Source of the DNA: Alishewanella longhuensis
Lineage (GTDB): Bacteria > Pseudomonadota > Gammaproteobacteria > Enterobacterales > Alteromonadaceae
NCBI RefSeq assembly: GCF_014653435.1
Contig: NZ_BNAO01000001.1
Coordinates: 868,897 to 932,896 of the forward strand
Direction of reading: 5' to 3'
DNA length: 64,000 nucleotides
Shown in pieces: positions 40,054 to 49,042 of the stretch (positions are counted from its first letter, which is position 1; each line of letters starts with the position of its first letter). Made by a program: the position numbers and the translations under genes. The notes beneath the pieces were generated by a model, which did not search any database, had not been told where the DNA came from, and worked only from the letters and a program-made list of their open reading frames with translations.

Positions 40054-40971
40054 ATGAGTACGACTTCCACTATTGAGCTACCTGCCAGCACCCTAGCGCA
40101 TATTCAACAGTTTTTGGATCAGCTTTATTTAGAGCAGGATGCCAGCCCACATACCTTAAGTGCCTATGGTACCGATTTAAAGCACTTTGCCCGTTATTTA
40201 CAGCATAAACAGCAACACTTGCTCTTAGTTAACGCCAATGAGATCAACGGTTATTTAGCCGAGCGGGTTGACAAGGGGTTTAATCCGCGTAGTACCTCTC
40301 GCTTGTTAAGCAGTTTACGACGGTTTTATCGCTATTGGCATCAACAAGGCGCTATTAGCGTAAATCCGGTTGAACATTTACTTAACCCGAAAATTGGCAG
40401 TAGTTTACCGAAAACCTTGTCGGAAGCGGATGTGGATGCCTTACTCTCGGCGCCTGATTTAACCGACACCATTCAATTTCGTGACAAAGCGATGCTGGAG
40501 CTGCTGTATGCCACCGGCTTACGGGTCACGGAGTTGGTAAGCCTGACTATGCAGCAGCTGTATATTAATCAGGGCGTGGTGCGGGTGTTAGGTAAAGGCC
40601 GCAAAGAGCGTCTAGTGCCAATGGGCGAAGAGGCGCAGCATTGGTTAACCCGCTATTTGCGCGAAGTGCGGCCTATGTTGTTAGGCACCGCGCAGGATGT
40701 CGTTTTCCCAAGCAATCGCCAGCAAACCATGACCCGGCAAACCTTCTGGCATCGTATCAAATTTTATGCGAAAGTAGCGGGCATTCAGGCAACTTTGTCA
40801 CCACATACGGTACGGCATGCGTTTGCTACCCATTTACTTAACCATGGTGCAGACTTACGCGTAGTGCAACTGTTATTGGGACATAGTGATTTATCCACGA
40901 CCCAAATATACACCCATGTTGCCCAGGCGCGACTAAAACAACTGCACCAACAACATCATCCGCGTGGTTAA
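40054..40971 (+). CDS. xerD: Site-specific tyrosine recombinase XerD
   Basis: 305 residues (E. coli 298). With XerC it resolves chromosome dimers at dif, under FtsK control. SAM-like N-terminal core-binding domain (HTLSAYGTDLKHFARYL), catalytic ATGLRVTELVSL (Arg), GKGRKERLVPMG (Lys), SPHTVRHAFATHLL (His/Arg), LLGHSDLSTTQIYTHV (His and nucleophile Tyr). The start is uncertain: in-frame GTG 40009 and ATG 40024 lie upstream and none has a good Shine-Dalgarno; ATG 40054 best fits family length. Followed by dsbC and recJ as in E. coli. Confidence 0.93.
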   Translation: MSTTSTIELPASTLAHIQQFLDQLYLEQDASPHTLSAYGTDLKHFARYLQHKQQHLLLVNANEINGYLAERVDKGFNPRSTSRLLSSLRRFYRYWHQQGAISVNPVEHLLNPKIGSSLPKTLSEADVDALLSAPDLTDTIQFRDKAMLELLYATGLRVTELVSLTMQQLYINQGVVRVLGKGRKERLVPMGEEAQHWLTRYLREVRPMLLGTAQDVVFPSNRQQTMTRQTFWHRIKFYAKVAGIQATLSPHTVRHAFATHLLNHGADLRVVQLLLGHSDLSTTQIYTHVAQARLKQLHQQHHPRG

Positions 40972-40989
40972 CGCGGGCTAGGGACCCTT

Positions 40990-41721
40990 ATGAAATTTGC
41001 GTTAAAAACATTATCGGCATTATTGTTCACAGCGGCTTTACCGCTCTCGGTATCGGCTGACCAGGCGAAAATCAGTGAGGCATTGGAGCAGGTTGGTTTA
41101 AAGGTGCAGCAAGTAAGTGCGTCACCGATGACCGGGGTATCACAAGTCGTCACCGATCGTGGCCTGTTTTTTATGTCGGATGATGGCCGTTACCTTATTG
41201 CGGGCAATGTGCTGGACTTACAAAACTGGCAGCAGGTGCGCGGTCAACAGGTACCTACTAACCTAAAAGATCAGTTAATGGCCCCCATTATTGTTGATAA
41301 GTTAGTCGCAGAAAAAGCCAGTATGATTGAATACAAAGCGCCACAAGAAAAGTATGTGGTGCATGTCTTTACCGATCCTAGCTGTGGCTATTGCCGCAAG
41401 CTGCATTCAGAAATGAAAGATTATTTAAAAGCCGGTATTACTGTGCGTTATTTAGCTTACCCAAGAGCCGGTGTAAGCTCAGAAACCGGCTTACAAATGC
41501 AGCATATTTGGTGCGCCAAAGACAAACAAGGCGCCATGGATAACGCGAAAGGCGATAAAAAAGTAGCGAAAGCCATGTGCCAAAATCCGGTTGCCAGCCA
41601 TTATGAATTGGGGCAGTTTTTTGGGGTAACCGGCACGCCAGCAGTCATTATGCCTAATGGTCAATTAGTACCGGGTTATATGCCGGTAGCGGCGATGTTG
41701 CAGCAGTTAAGCGCTGAATAA
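40990..41721 (+). CDS. dsbC: Thiol:disulfide interchange protein DsbC
   Basis: 243 residues. Periplasmic disulfide isomerase, a V-shaped dimer kept reduced by DsbD. Signal peptide (LLFTAALPLSVSA, cleavage near residue 23), N-terminal dimerisation domain, thioredoxin domain with CGYC (Cys132, Cys135) in FTDPSCGYCRKLHSEM and cis-Pro GTPAVIMPNGQLVPGYMP. It also keeps the second structural Cys pair (WCAK, MCQNP). Confidence 0.96.
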   Translation: MKFALKTLSALLFTAALPLSVSADQAKISEALEQVGLKVQQVSASPMTGVSQVVTDRGLFFMSDDGRYLIAGNVLDLQNWQQVRGQQVPTNLKDQLMAPIIVDKLVAEKASMIEYKAPQEKYVVHVFTDPSCGYCRKLHSEMKDYLKAGITVRYLAYPRAGVSSETGLQMQHIWCAKDKQGAMDNAKGDKKVAKAMCQNPVASHYELGQFFGVTGTPAVIMPNGQLVPGYMPVAAMLQQLSAE

Positions 41722-41733
41722 GGAGTTAATGCG

Positions 41734-43467
41734 TTGCAGTTAAAACAAATAAGTCGCAGAGCCATCCCCGAATTTGAGACGGTATTGGATCCTGCTTTAC
41801 ACCCTATTTTACGTCGTTTGTATCTTAGCCGTGGTGTACGCAGTAGCGACGAGCTGCAACGCAGTGCAGCGGCATTGTTACCTTTTGGCCTGCTGAAAGG
41901 CATTAGCGCCGCCAGTGCTTTATTAGTTGCTGCGCTACAGCAGCAACAACGTATTGTGATAGTGGGCGACTTTGATGCCGACGGCGCCACCAGCACGGCC
42001 GTGCTGATGAGTGGCTTAAAAGCCTTTGGTTTTAAATACTTGGAATATATGGTGCCCAACCGGTTTGAGTATGGCTATGGCTTAACGCCGGAGCTTGCTG
42101 AAATCGTGGTAGCACAAGGCGCTGAGCTGATTATCACTGTGGATAACGGTATTTCGGCTATTGAAGGCGTGGCGTTGGCCAAAAACGCTGGGGTTAAGGT
42201 GTTGGTTACCGATCACCATTTACCGGGTACTGAATTACCGGCTGCCGATGCCATTGTTAACCCCAATCAGCCAGGGTGCGAATTCCCCAGTAAAGCCCTG
42301 GCTGGCGTAGGTGTGGCTTTTTATCTGTTGCTGGCACTGCGGGCAACACTGCGCGAACAGGGCTATTTTCAGCAGCATAATCTACCTGAACCTAACGTCG
42401 CTGAACTGCTGGATTTAGTGGCGCTTGGCACCGTAGCTGATGTGGTGCCGCTGGATAGCAATAATCGTATTTTAGTGCATCAGGGCTTAATGCGGATTCG
42501 GGCCGGTAAATGCCGCCCCGGTATTCAGGCGTTAATTGATGTCGCTAATCGTGATGCAACTAAACTTACGGCCAGTGATTTTGGTTTTGCGCTGGGGCCG
42601 CGGTTAAATGCCGCTGGTCGCTTGGATGATATGGCATTGGGTATAAGCTGCTTGCTGGCGCCAAACTTGGGGTTAGCGCGACAATATGCGGCAGAGCTAG
42701 ATGCACTTAATGCCGAGCGGCGCAGCATTGAGCAAAGTATGCAGGTTGAAGCGCAGGCGTTTTTAAGCCAATTGTCGTTTGATGGCAGCAGCCTGCCAGA
42801 GTGTCTGTGTTTATACAGATCCGACTGGCATCAAGGGGTGATTGGTATTTTAGCCGGGCGCATTAAAGAGCAGTTTCACCGGCCGACTATTGCCTTTGCC
42901 CAAGGCGATAATGGCGAGCTTAAAGGCTCGGCGCGCTCAATACCCGGCCTGCATATGCGCGATTTACTGGAAGAAATTGCCAGCCAATACCCTGGCTTAA
43001 TTAAAAAATTTGGTGGCCATGCGATGGCCGCAGGCTTAACCATTGCCGAAGAGAAGCTAGACACCTTTAAAGTCGCCTTGAGTTTTACCGCTAAAAAACA
43101 TCTAACAGCAGAGCAGCTAGAAGCTATTATTTTTAGTGATGGTGAGCTCGATCATAGCTGTTTTGAACTGGATTTTGCGCAGTTGCTGCAAAATGCCGGC
43201 CCTTGGGGCCAAGCCTTTCCTGAACCGGTGTTTGATGGCGAATTTAAACTTCTAAACCAAAAGATGCTGGCCGACCGCCATTTAAAGCTCATGCTACAAG
43301 GGCCGGGTGGTAAGCTGGTAGATGCTATCTGGTTTAATGCCGACAACAAAGCCTGGCCTAATGTCAATGTGCAGCGGGTACGGTTGGCTTATCAGCTGGA
43401 TATTAATGAATACCGCGAACAGCAAAACCTGCAACTGATTGTACGGCATATGGAAGCATTGGCGTAA
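41734..43467 (+). CDS. recJ: Single-stranded-DNA-specific exonuclease RecJ
   Basis: 577 residues, as E. coli. 5'-3' ssDNA exonuclease for RecF-pathway recombination and mismatch repair. DHH phosphoesterase motifs VVGDFDADGATSTAV-like (IVGDFDADGATST, ~73), TVDNGIS, TDHHLPG (~160) and KFGGHAMAAG in the DHHA1 domain. The start is TTG 41734: AGGAG is 8 bp upstream, and the nearby ATG at 41729 is out of frame and stops within five codons. Confidence 0.97.
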   Translation: MQLKQISRRAIPEFETVLDPALHPILRRLYLSRGVRSSDELQRSAAALLPFGLLKGISAASALLVAALQQQQRIVIVGDFDADGATSTAVLMSGLKAFGFKYLEYMVPNRFEYGYGLTPELAEIVVAQGAELIITVDNGISAIEGVALAKNAGVKVLVTDHHLPGTELPAADAIVNPNQPGCEFPSKALAGVGVAFYLLLALRATLREQGYFQQHNLPEPNVAELLDLVALGTVADVVPLDSNNRILVHQGLMRIRAGKCRPGIQALIDVANRDATKLTASDFGFALGPRLNAAGRLDDMALGISCLLAPNLGLARQYAAELDALNAERRSIEQSMQVEAQAFLSQLSFDGSSLPECLCLYRSDWHQGVIGILAGRIKEQFHRPTIAFAQGDNGELKGSARSIPGLHMRDLLEEIASQYPGLIKKFGGHAMAAGLTIAEEKLDTFKVALSFTAKKHLTAEQLEAIIFSDGELDHSCFELDFAQLLQNAGPWGQAFPEPVFDGEFKLLNQKMLADRHLKLMLQGPGGKLVDAIWFNADNKAWPNVNVQRVRLAYQLDINEYREQQNLQLIVRHMEALA

Positions 43468-43588
43468 GCCAAACAAAAAGGTGCTTTGTCAGGGCAGGCC
43501 AGCTTAAGCAAACTGAGTTGTCTATGTGCTAGCTGGCAATACCGCGATTGTTTTTCGGGCGCAGATAAGATGGAAATTTCTGCGCAAT

Positions 43589-43613
43589 AACTGCCCTTAG
43601 TGGCAGTTTTTTT
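43589..43613 (+). terminator. Terminator after recJ
   Basis: AACTGCC/GGCAGTT stem, CTTAGT loop and seven T. It ends xerD-dsbC-recJ just before the prfB promoter. Confidence 0.85.
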
Positions 43614-43621
43614 GTTATAAT
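43613..43621 (+). promoter_or_regulatory. Extended -10 promoter for prfB-lysS
   Basis: TGTTATAAT, an extended -10, begins in the U tract of the recJ terminator and lies 42 bp before the prfB ATG. The -35 region is poor. Confidence 0.6.
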
Positions 43622-43662
43622 CCGCGCCAATTTTTTGTGTTGCATTACAGGTCAGCCACAGC

Positions 43663-44761
43663 ATGTTTGAAGTAAATCCGGTTAATAACAGTATTAAAGA
43701 TCTGACTGAACGCACTAATGTGCTTCGGGGGTATCTTTGACTACGATGGCAAAAAAGAGCGCTTAGAAGAAGTTTCCCGCGAACTGGAAGACTCCGCCAT
43801 CTGGAATACCCCGGATAAAGCCCAGGCCCTTGGCAAAGAGCGCTCGGCGCTAGAGCAAGTGGTGGGTACTATCGACAAGCTGGATCAAGGTTTAGAAGAT
43901 GTTGCTGGTTTACTGGAATTAGCAATAGAAGCGGAAGATGAAGACACCTTTGAAGAAGCCAAAGCCGAATTAGCCGATTTAGAAAAGCAATTAGGCTTGC
44001 TGGAATTTCGCCGCATGTTTTCGGGCAAAAATGATCAAAACGATTGTTATCTGGATATTCAATCTGGCTCGGGTGGTACCGAAGCGCAAGATTGGGCCAG
44101 TATCCTCATGCGGATGTATCTGCGTTGGGGTGAAGACAAAGGCTTTAAACCGGAGATTTATGAGGTCACCGACGGTGATGTCGCTGGCATTAAAGGCTGT
44201 ACCATCAAGTTTAGCGGTGAATATGCTTATGGCTGGTTACGCACCGAAACCGGCGTGCACCGCTTAGTTCGGAAAAGCCCGTTTGACTCAGGCAATCGCC
44301 GTCATACGTCTTTTGCTTCGGTGTTTGTCTCGCCAGAAATTGATGACGATATCGAAATTGAGATTAACCCAGCGGACTTACGTATTGATACCTACCGCGC
44401 CTCGGGCGCCGGTGGTCAGCACGTAAACCGGACGGACTCTGCGGTACGGATCACCCACTTACCCACCAATATCGTCGTGCAGTGTCAAAACGATCGCTCG
44501 CAGCATAAAAACCGCGACAATGCCTACAAGCAACTGCGCGCCAAGCTGTACGAGTTTGAACTGCAAAAGCAAAATGCCGAGAAACAAGCTTTGGAAGACA
44601 CCAAGTCGGATATCGGCTGGGGCAGTCAAATTCGCTCTTACGTGTTAGACGACTCACGCATTAAAGATTTACGTACTGGTATCGAAACCCGCAATACGCA
44701 AGCGGTACTGGATGGTAACTTAGACAAATTTATTGAAGCCAGCCTTAAAGCCGGTCTGTAA
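43663..44761 (+). CDS. prfB: Peptide chain release factor 2, programmed +1 frameshift
   Basis: 365 residues after frameshifting, equal to E. coli RF2. It releases peptides at UGA and UAA. The ATG at 43663 opens a 25-codon frame ([18 protein letters not shown]...) that ends at an in-frame UGA (43738-43740). The slippery context CGG GGG TAT CTT TGA C is the conserved autoregulatory site: internal Shine-Dalgarno GGGGG, then CUU UGA C, where the ribosome skips one base when RF2 is scarce and continues [13 protein letters not shown] from GAC at 43739. A simple ORF call would start falsely at 43718. Later motifs are RF2-specific SPF ([16 protein letters not shown]) and [15 protein letters not shown]. 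Confidence 0.97.
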
Positions 44762-44834
44762 TTTTAACTTACTAAGCTTAACTCACTTAGCCTTAGCTTA
44801 GATGTATTATTTTAACTCACTCAGGAATCAAAAA

Positions 44835-46355
44835 ATGTCTGAACAGCATAACCAACATGAAGAAATTCAGGATGTTAACAAACTGATTGCTGAGCGAAAA
44901 CAGAAGCTGGCTGCTATTCGTGAGCAAGGCATTGCCTTTCCTAATGATTTTCGTCGTGAGCATATTTCGGATGAAATTCATGCTAAGTACGATGCGCTAA
45001 GCAAAGAAGAACTGGAAGCGAATAAAGTTGAAGTCAGCCTGGGCGGCCGCATTATGACGCGCCGTATTATGGGTAAAGCCAGCTTTTGTACGCTGCAGGA
45101 TATGGGCGGCAAGTTTCAGGTGTATGTGGCACGCGACAGCCTGCCAGAAGGCTTGTACAACGAACAGTTTAAAAAGTGGGACTTAGGCGATATCGTTGGT
45201 GTTAAAGGCCATTTATTTAAAACCCAAACCGGTGAGCTAACCGTATGGGCTAGCGAAATTCGCTTATTAACCAAAGCGTTGCGCCCACTGCCAGACAAAT
45301 TCCATGGCTTAACCGATAACGAAGCGCGCTATCGCCAGCGTTATTTAGATTTGATCTCAAACGATCAATCACGCAAAACCTTTTTAGTGCGCAGCAAAAC
45401 CGTCGCCTATATTCGTCGTTTCTTTAACGATCATGGCTTTTTAGAAGTCGAAACGCCGATGCTGCAAGCGATTCCGGGTGGCGCCTCAGCCCGGCCTTTT
45501 GAGACGCACCACAACGCGCTGGATATGCAAATGTTCCTGCGGATTGCGCCAGAGCTGTATTTAAAGCGCTTAGTCGTCGGTGGTTTTGAAAAGGTATTCG
45601 AGCTTAACCGTAACTTCCGTAACGAAGGCGTATCGACCCGGCATAACCCAGAATTTACCATGCTGGAGTTCTACTGGGCCTATGCTGACTATAACGACTT
45701 AATGGATCTCACCGAGAAGTTATTCCGTGGTTTAGCATTGGATGTACTGGGCAGCACTGAAGTACCTTATCAGGGCGAAGTGTTTGATTTTGGCAAGCCG
45801 TTTGCACGGATGTCGGTCACCGAATCTATTTTACACTACAATCCAGAGTTAACTATCGAGCAGTTAAATAGCCGCGAAGCGGTAGCTGCGCTGGCTAAAT
45901 CGTTAGGGATTGAAGTAAAAGCTAACTACGGCCATGGCCGTATTTTAATGGAAGTGTTTGACGAGCTGGTCGAAACCAAGCTGCGGCATCCGACTTTTAT
46001 TACCGAGTATCCGGCAGAAGTATCACCGCTGGCGCGTCGTAACGACGATAACCCGGAAATTACCGATCGCTTTGAATTCTTTATCGGCGGTCGTGAGCTG
46101 GGTAATGGCTTTAGCGAGTTAAATGATGCCGAAGATCAGGCCGAGCGTTTCCGCGAGCAAGTTGCTCAGAAAGACGCCGGTGATGACGAAGCCATGTTCT
46201 ATGACGAAGACTTCGTTACTGCATTGGAGCACGGTTTACCGCCAACAGCAGGCCAGGGGATTGGTATCGATCGCTTAGTGATGTTGCTGGCAGATGCCGC
46301 TTCTATTCGTGATGTGATCTTGTTCCCGCATATGCGTTTACACAACGAAAAGTAA
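44835..46355 (+). CDS. lysS: Lysine-tRNA ligase (class II)
   Basis: 506 residues (E. coli 505). Charges tRNA-Lys. N-terminal OB-fold anticodon-binding domain (~60-150; [15 protein letters not shown]), class II core with motif 2 [20 protein letters not shown] and motif 3 [23 protein letters not shown] 44835 ([20 protein letters not shown]) has CAGGA upstream; the longer frame from 44802 is not conserved. Pairs with prfB as in E. coli. Confidence 0.98.
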   Translation: MSEQHNQHEEIQDVNKLIAERKQKLAAIREQGIAFPNDFRREHISDEIHAKYDALSKEELEANKVEVSLGGRIMTRRIMGKASFCTLQDMGGKFQVYVARDSLPEGLYNEQFKKWDLGDIVGVKGHLFKTQTGELTVWASEIRLLTKALRPLPDKFHGLTDNEARYRQRYLDLISNDQSRKTFLVRSKTVAYIRRFFNDHGFLEVETPMLQAIPGGASARPFETHHNALDMQMFLRIAPELYLKRLVVGGFEKVFELNRNFRNEGVSTRHNPEFTMLEFYWAYADYNDLMDLTEKLFRGLALDVLGSTEVPYQGEVFDFGKPFARMSVTESILHYNPELTIEQLNSREAVAALAKSLGIEVKANYGHGRILMEVFDELVETKLRHPTFITEYPAEVSPLARRNDDNPEITDRFEFFIGGRELGNGFSELNDAEDQAERFREQVAQKDAGDDEAMFYDEDFVTALEHGLPPTAGQGIGIDRLVMLLADAASIRDVILFPHMRLHNEK

Positions 46356-46369
46356 TCGCTAATTCGTTT

Positions 46370-46410
46370 AAAAAGCCGGGCTTGGTGTATGCACTAAGCC
46401 CGGCTTTTTT
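46370..46410 (+). terminator. Terminator after lysS
   Basis: 14-bp stem AAAAAGCCGGGCTT/AAGCCCGGCTTTTT with a 12-nt loop and T-rich tail. Confidence 0.92.
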
Positions 46411-46483
46411 GTTCTGAGTTTGGGCGCAGAAAATTATCGCTTAACCGATCAAGCCTTGGCTTGGTTATTTAAATAACCCCAAA

Positions 46484-46834
46484 TTATTCTGACCAAACGG
46501 CATATTCATTGCCACCTGGCTCAATAAAGTGAAAGCGCCGTCCTCCCGGAAAGCTAAAAATAGCCAGGTTAACGCTAGCGCCTGCGGCTACTACTTGCTG
46601 CAGGGTCTGTTCCAGATTATTGCTATACAGCACCACCAAGGCACTGCCCTGTTCGGTGCGGGCGCAACGTTCGCTTTTATAAAAACCGCCGTCGATACCC
46701 GCATCGGTAATTGCCATATAGTCCGGACCGTAGTCTACGAAACCCCAGCCAAAGGCCTCACTAAAAAAGGCTTTGGTTGCCGCCAAGTCGCGGCAGGGCA
46801 GTTCAATATAATTAATTTTGCCATGTTGATTCAT
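46484..46834 (-). CDS. VOC family protein (glyoxalase/dioxygenase fold)
   Basis: 116 residues. Paired beta-alpha-beta-beta-beta units: INYIELPCRDLAATKAFFSEAFGW at the start and GRRFHFIEPGGNEYAVWSE at the end, the usual vicinal-oxygen-chelate layout with His/Glu metal-ligand candidates. Function unknown; related proteins are loosely called glyoxalase or bleomycin-resistance-like. ATG 46834 has AGAGGAA upstream. Confidence 0.85.
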   Translation of the reverse strand: MNQHGKINYIELPCRDLAATKAFFSEAFGWGFVDYGPDYMAITDAGIDGGFYKSERCARTEQGSALVVLYSNNLEQTLQQVVAAGASVNLAIFSFPGGRRFHFIEPGGNEYAVWSE

Positions 46835-46999
46835 AACCAAGAGTTCCTCTTTTGGTTTTACTGATGACGACTTATGGTATAGGTTAAAGGCACTTTATCA
46901 TGCAATTTATGCTGATTTTTAATCTGTTGCTGCTTATTTGCTGTATTCATACCAAATAGACACCCAGCTTAATCATAGTCCTCATTCAAGGAGTGCCGC

Positions 47000-47890
47000 A
47001 TGCCCCGTTTAACTGCCGCCGATTTTAGTCCTGAGCTGTTAGAACTCTACGACTTTTATGTACATGGTAAGCTCAGTCGCCGCGACTTTCTGGAGCGCGC
47101 AACCAAGTATGCTATTGGCGGGATGACGGCTATTGCGGTGTTGTCGGCGTTAAGCCCAAATTATGCGCTGGCGCAGCAAATTTCGTTTAATGATCCTGAA
47201 ATAGTGGCCACCTATATTCGCTATCCATCACCTAATGGCCATGGCGAAGTACGAGGTTATTTGGTGCATCCAGCCAAGTTAGACAAACCAGTGGGTGGCG
47301 TGGTGGTGGTGCATGAAAACCGCGGGCTAAATCCTTATATTGAAGATGTAGCCCGGCGAGTAGCAAAAGCGGGTTACGTAGCGCTGGCGCCAGATGGTTT
47401 AAGCTCAGTAGGCGGTTATCCAGGGAATGACGAAGAAGGGCGTGCCTTACAGCGGCAGATAGATCCAGAAAAGCTAATGAACGATTTTTTTGCGGCAATA
47501 GAGTTTTTAAAAGCCAGTGAACTGACTACCGACAAAATCGGCATTACCGGTTTTTGTTATGGCGGTGGTGTATCAAATGCCGCCGCTATTGCCTACCCGG
47601 AACTGGCGTGCGCTGTGCCGTTTTATGGCCGACAGGCCGATCCTGCGGCAGTGGCCCCGATTAAAGCACCTTTGTTGTATCATTTCGCAGAGACTGATCC
47701 TAATGTTAATGCCACCTGGTCAGCCTTTGAAGCAGTCCTAAAGGCGGCCAATAAACACTACGAAGCACATTTTTATCCTGGCACTTTTCATGGCTTTCAT
47801 AATGACTCGACACCGCGTTATGACGAGGCCGCTGCCAAGTTAGCCTGGCAACGCACGCTAGACTGGTTTGCCCGCTATCTAAATGCGTAA
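47000..47890 (+). CDS. yghX: YghX-like dienelactone hydrolase family protein
   Basis: 296 residues, very similar along its length to E. coli YghX (PRLTAADFSPELLELYDFY; VVVHENRGLNPYIEDVARRV). Alpha/beta hydrolase with nucleophile Cys in ITGFCYGGGVSNA (~184), Asp in FAETDPNVNA and His in YPGTFHGFHNDSTPRYD. Residues 28-60 have a twin-arginine-like stretch LSRRDFLERATKYAIGG leading to a hydrophobic segment and ALAQ, so export is possible although it is not at the extreme N-terminus. Substrate unknown. Confidence 0.88.
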   Translation: MPRLTAADFSPELLELYDFYVHGKLSRRDFLERATKYAIGGMTAIAVLSALSPNYALAQQISFNDPEIVATYIRYPSPNGHGEVRGYLVHPAKLDKPVGGVVVVHENRGLNPYIEDVARRVAKAGYVALAPDGLSSVGGYPGNDEEGRALQRQIDPEKLMNDFFAAIEFLKASELTTDKIGITGFCYGGGVSNAAAIAYPELACAVPFYGRQADPAAVAPIKAPLLYHFAETDPNVNATWSAFEAVLKAANKHYEAHFYPGTFHGFHNDSTPRYDEAAAKLAWQRTLDWFARYLNA

Positions 47891-48014
47891 GCTTGTCTTA
47901 TCAAGACTAACTCAACGATGACTCCGGTATGCTAAACGTACCGGAATCGATGCTAGGGTATTGAAACAATCTCGCGTTAATGACTAAAAATAGCTGGCAG
48001 TGAATAGATACAGC

Positions 48015-48479
48015 CTAAGGTGCAACAGCCGGCGCGCTATAGGCCTCGGTTCCCCACAGCGACACAGTCGATAAGCCATGTTTAAAGCTACCCGAGGTTT
48101 CCTTTGTTGAGTAAGATAAATACATCAGCGTCTGATTTTTCGCATCGTAAATACGGCGGATTTTCATGCTCTTAAAAAATACACTCTTCGATTTGCTAAA
48201 CAGCACTTCACCGTTTTTGCTTTTATCAATCTTGGTAATCATCTCGGCGGTTATAGGGCCTGTTTGCCGGCAGGAGATCGCGCTGTCAGAAGGATCTGAG
48301 AAATCCAGGTTAGCCTCAATACTGGATACATGACAAGTTACGCCGGTGACGATAGGATCAGTAAAGGCATCCAGCTTAATATCCTTGGTGGTAAAGAGCC
48401 CCAGGGACACATCACCCACTTCATTTCTATTACAGCCGATAAGTAGTGATAGCAGTAATACGCCGATAATTATTCTCAT
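48015..48479 (-). CDS. creA: CreA family protein, predicted lipoprotein
   Basis: 154 residues. CreA domain: IKLDAFTDPIVTGVTCHVS, SAISCRQTGPI, VFFKSMKIRRIYDAKNQTLMYLSYS match E. coli CreA (157 residues). Unlike the E. coli signal peptide, this one ends in a lipobox, LLIGC (Cys16). Function of CreA is unknown; it is periplasmic. No creB/creC two-component genes are nearby. Confidence 0.9.
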   Translation of the reverse strand: MRIIIGVLLLSLLIGCNRNEVGDVSLGLFTTKDIKLDAFTDPIVTGVTCHVSSIEANLDFSDPSDSAISCRQTGPITAEMITKIDKSKNGEVLFSKSKSVFFKSMKIRRIYDAKNQTLMYLSYSTKETSGSFKHGLSTVSLWGTEAYSAPAVAP

Positions 48480-48615
48480 ATGAGGCTCCTTAGTTCCTTT
48501 TGCTTTTCACTGCCTGCCTGGCAGTTTCGGCAATCATACCGCAAGCAGAAGGATTTTTATAATCTGACTATGATGGCATTTACGCCATACAGTTTAATTA
48601 TTTTTAACTTATGGC

Positions 48616-48666
48616 TTGCTTTTATACTGTGTGACACCTAGTATAGTTAACTGTGTGGCACACAGT
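48616..48666 (+). promoter_or_regulatory. padR promoter with palindromic operator
   Basis: TTGCTT (48616-48621), a 17-bp spacer and TAGTAT (48639-48644) form a modest promoter. Immediately after, ACTGTGTG-g-CACACAGT (48650-48666) is a perfect 17-bp palindrome over the expected start site, and a related half, ACTGTGTGACAC, lies at 48627-48638. The arrangement suggests autorepression by the PadR protein. Confidence 0.55.
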
Positions 48667-48694
48667 ATGCGCTGCACAGTATCAGGAGCAAGAG

Positions 48695-49042
48695 ATGACC
48701 CAATCGCAACTGGATAAAATTCGCCTGGAGCTGCGCCGTGGGGTGTTGGTGCTGGCCGTGCTAGCGTCGCTAAAAGAAGCGCATTATGGCTACTCGCTGC
48801 GCAAACAGCTAAACGACAACGGCATTGAGATTGATGAAGGCACCCTGTATCCACTGATCCGCCGCCTGGCAGAGCAGGGATTACTGGACAGTGAATGGCA
48901 GCAAGGAGAAGGACGGGAGCGGCGTTATTACCAGCTGTCTGTCAGCGGTCATACCTTGCTTGGTCAGTTAACCGAAGAATGGCAACAGCTTAATGGCGCA
49001 CTGAGTAACTTACTGGGCGTGCAGCCAGAGGAGATAGCATAA
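48695..49042 (+). CDS. PadR family transcriptional regulator
   Basis: 115 residues. Winged-helix repressor: RRGVLVLAVLASLKEAHYGYSLRKQL, EGTLYPLIRRLAEQGLLDSEW and RERRYYQLSVSGHTLL are the PadR core. Short C-terminal helix (subfamily with small dimerisation part). ATG 48695 has AGGAG six bases upstream. Overlaps the next gene by one base (ATAATGG), the usual PadR-HAAS pair. Confidence 0.92.
   Translation: MTQSQLDKIRLELRRGVLVLAVLASLKEAHYGYSLRKQLNDNGIEIDEGTLYPLIRRLAEQGLLDSEWQQGEGRERRYYQLSVSGHTLLGQLTEEWQQLNGALSNLLGVQPEEIA

Noticed and set aside
43718..44761. prfB starting at an ATG at 43718
   Set aside because: That frame begins with a non-homologous MCFGGIF segment; the true gene begins at 43663 and uses the +1 frameshift.
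47923..47945. TCCGGTA/TACCGGA hairpin after the YghX-like gene
   Set aside because: Seven-base stem, nine-base loop and no U tract, so not supported as a terminator.
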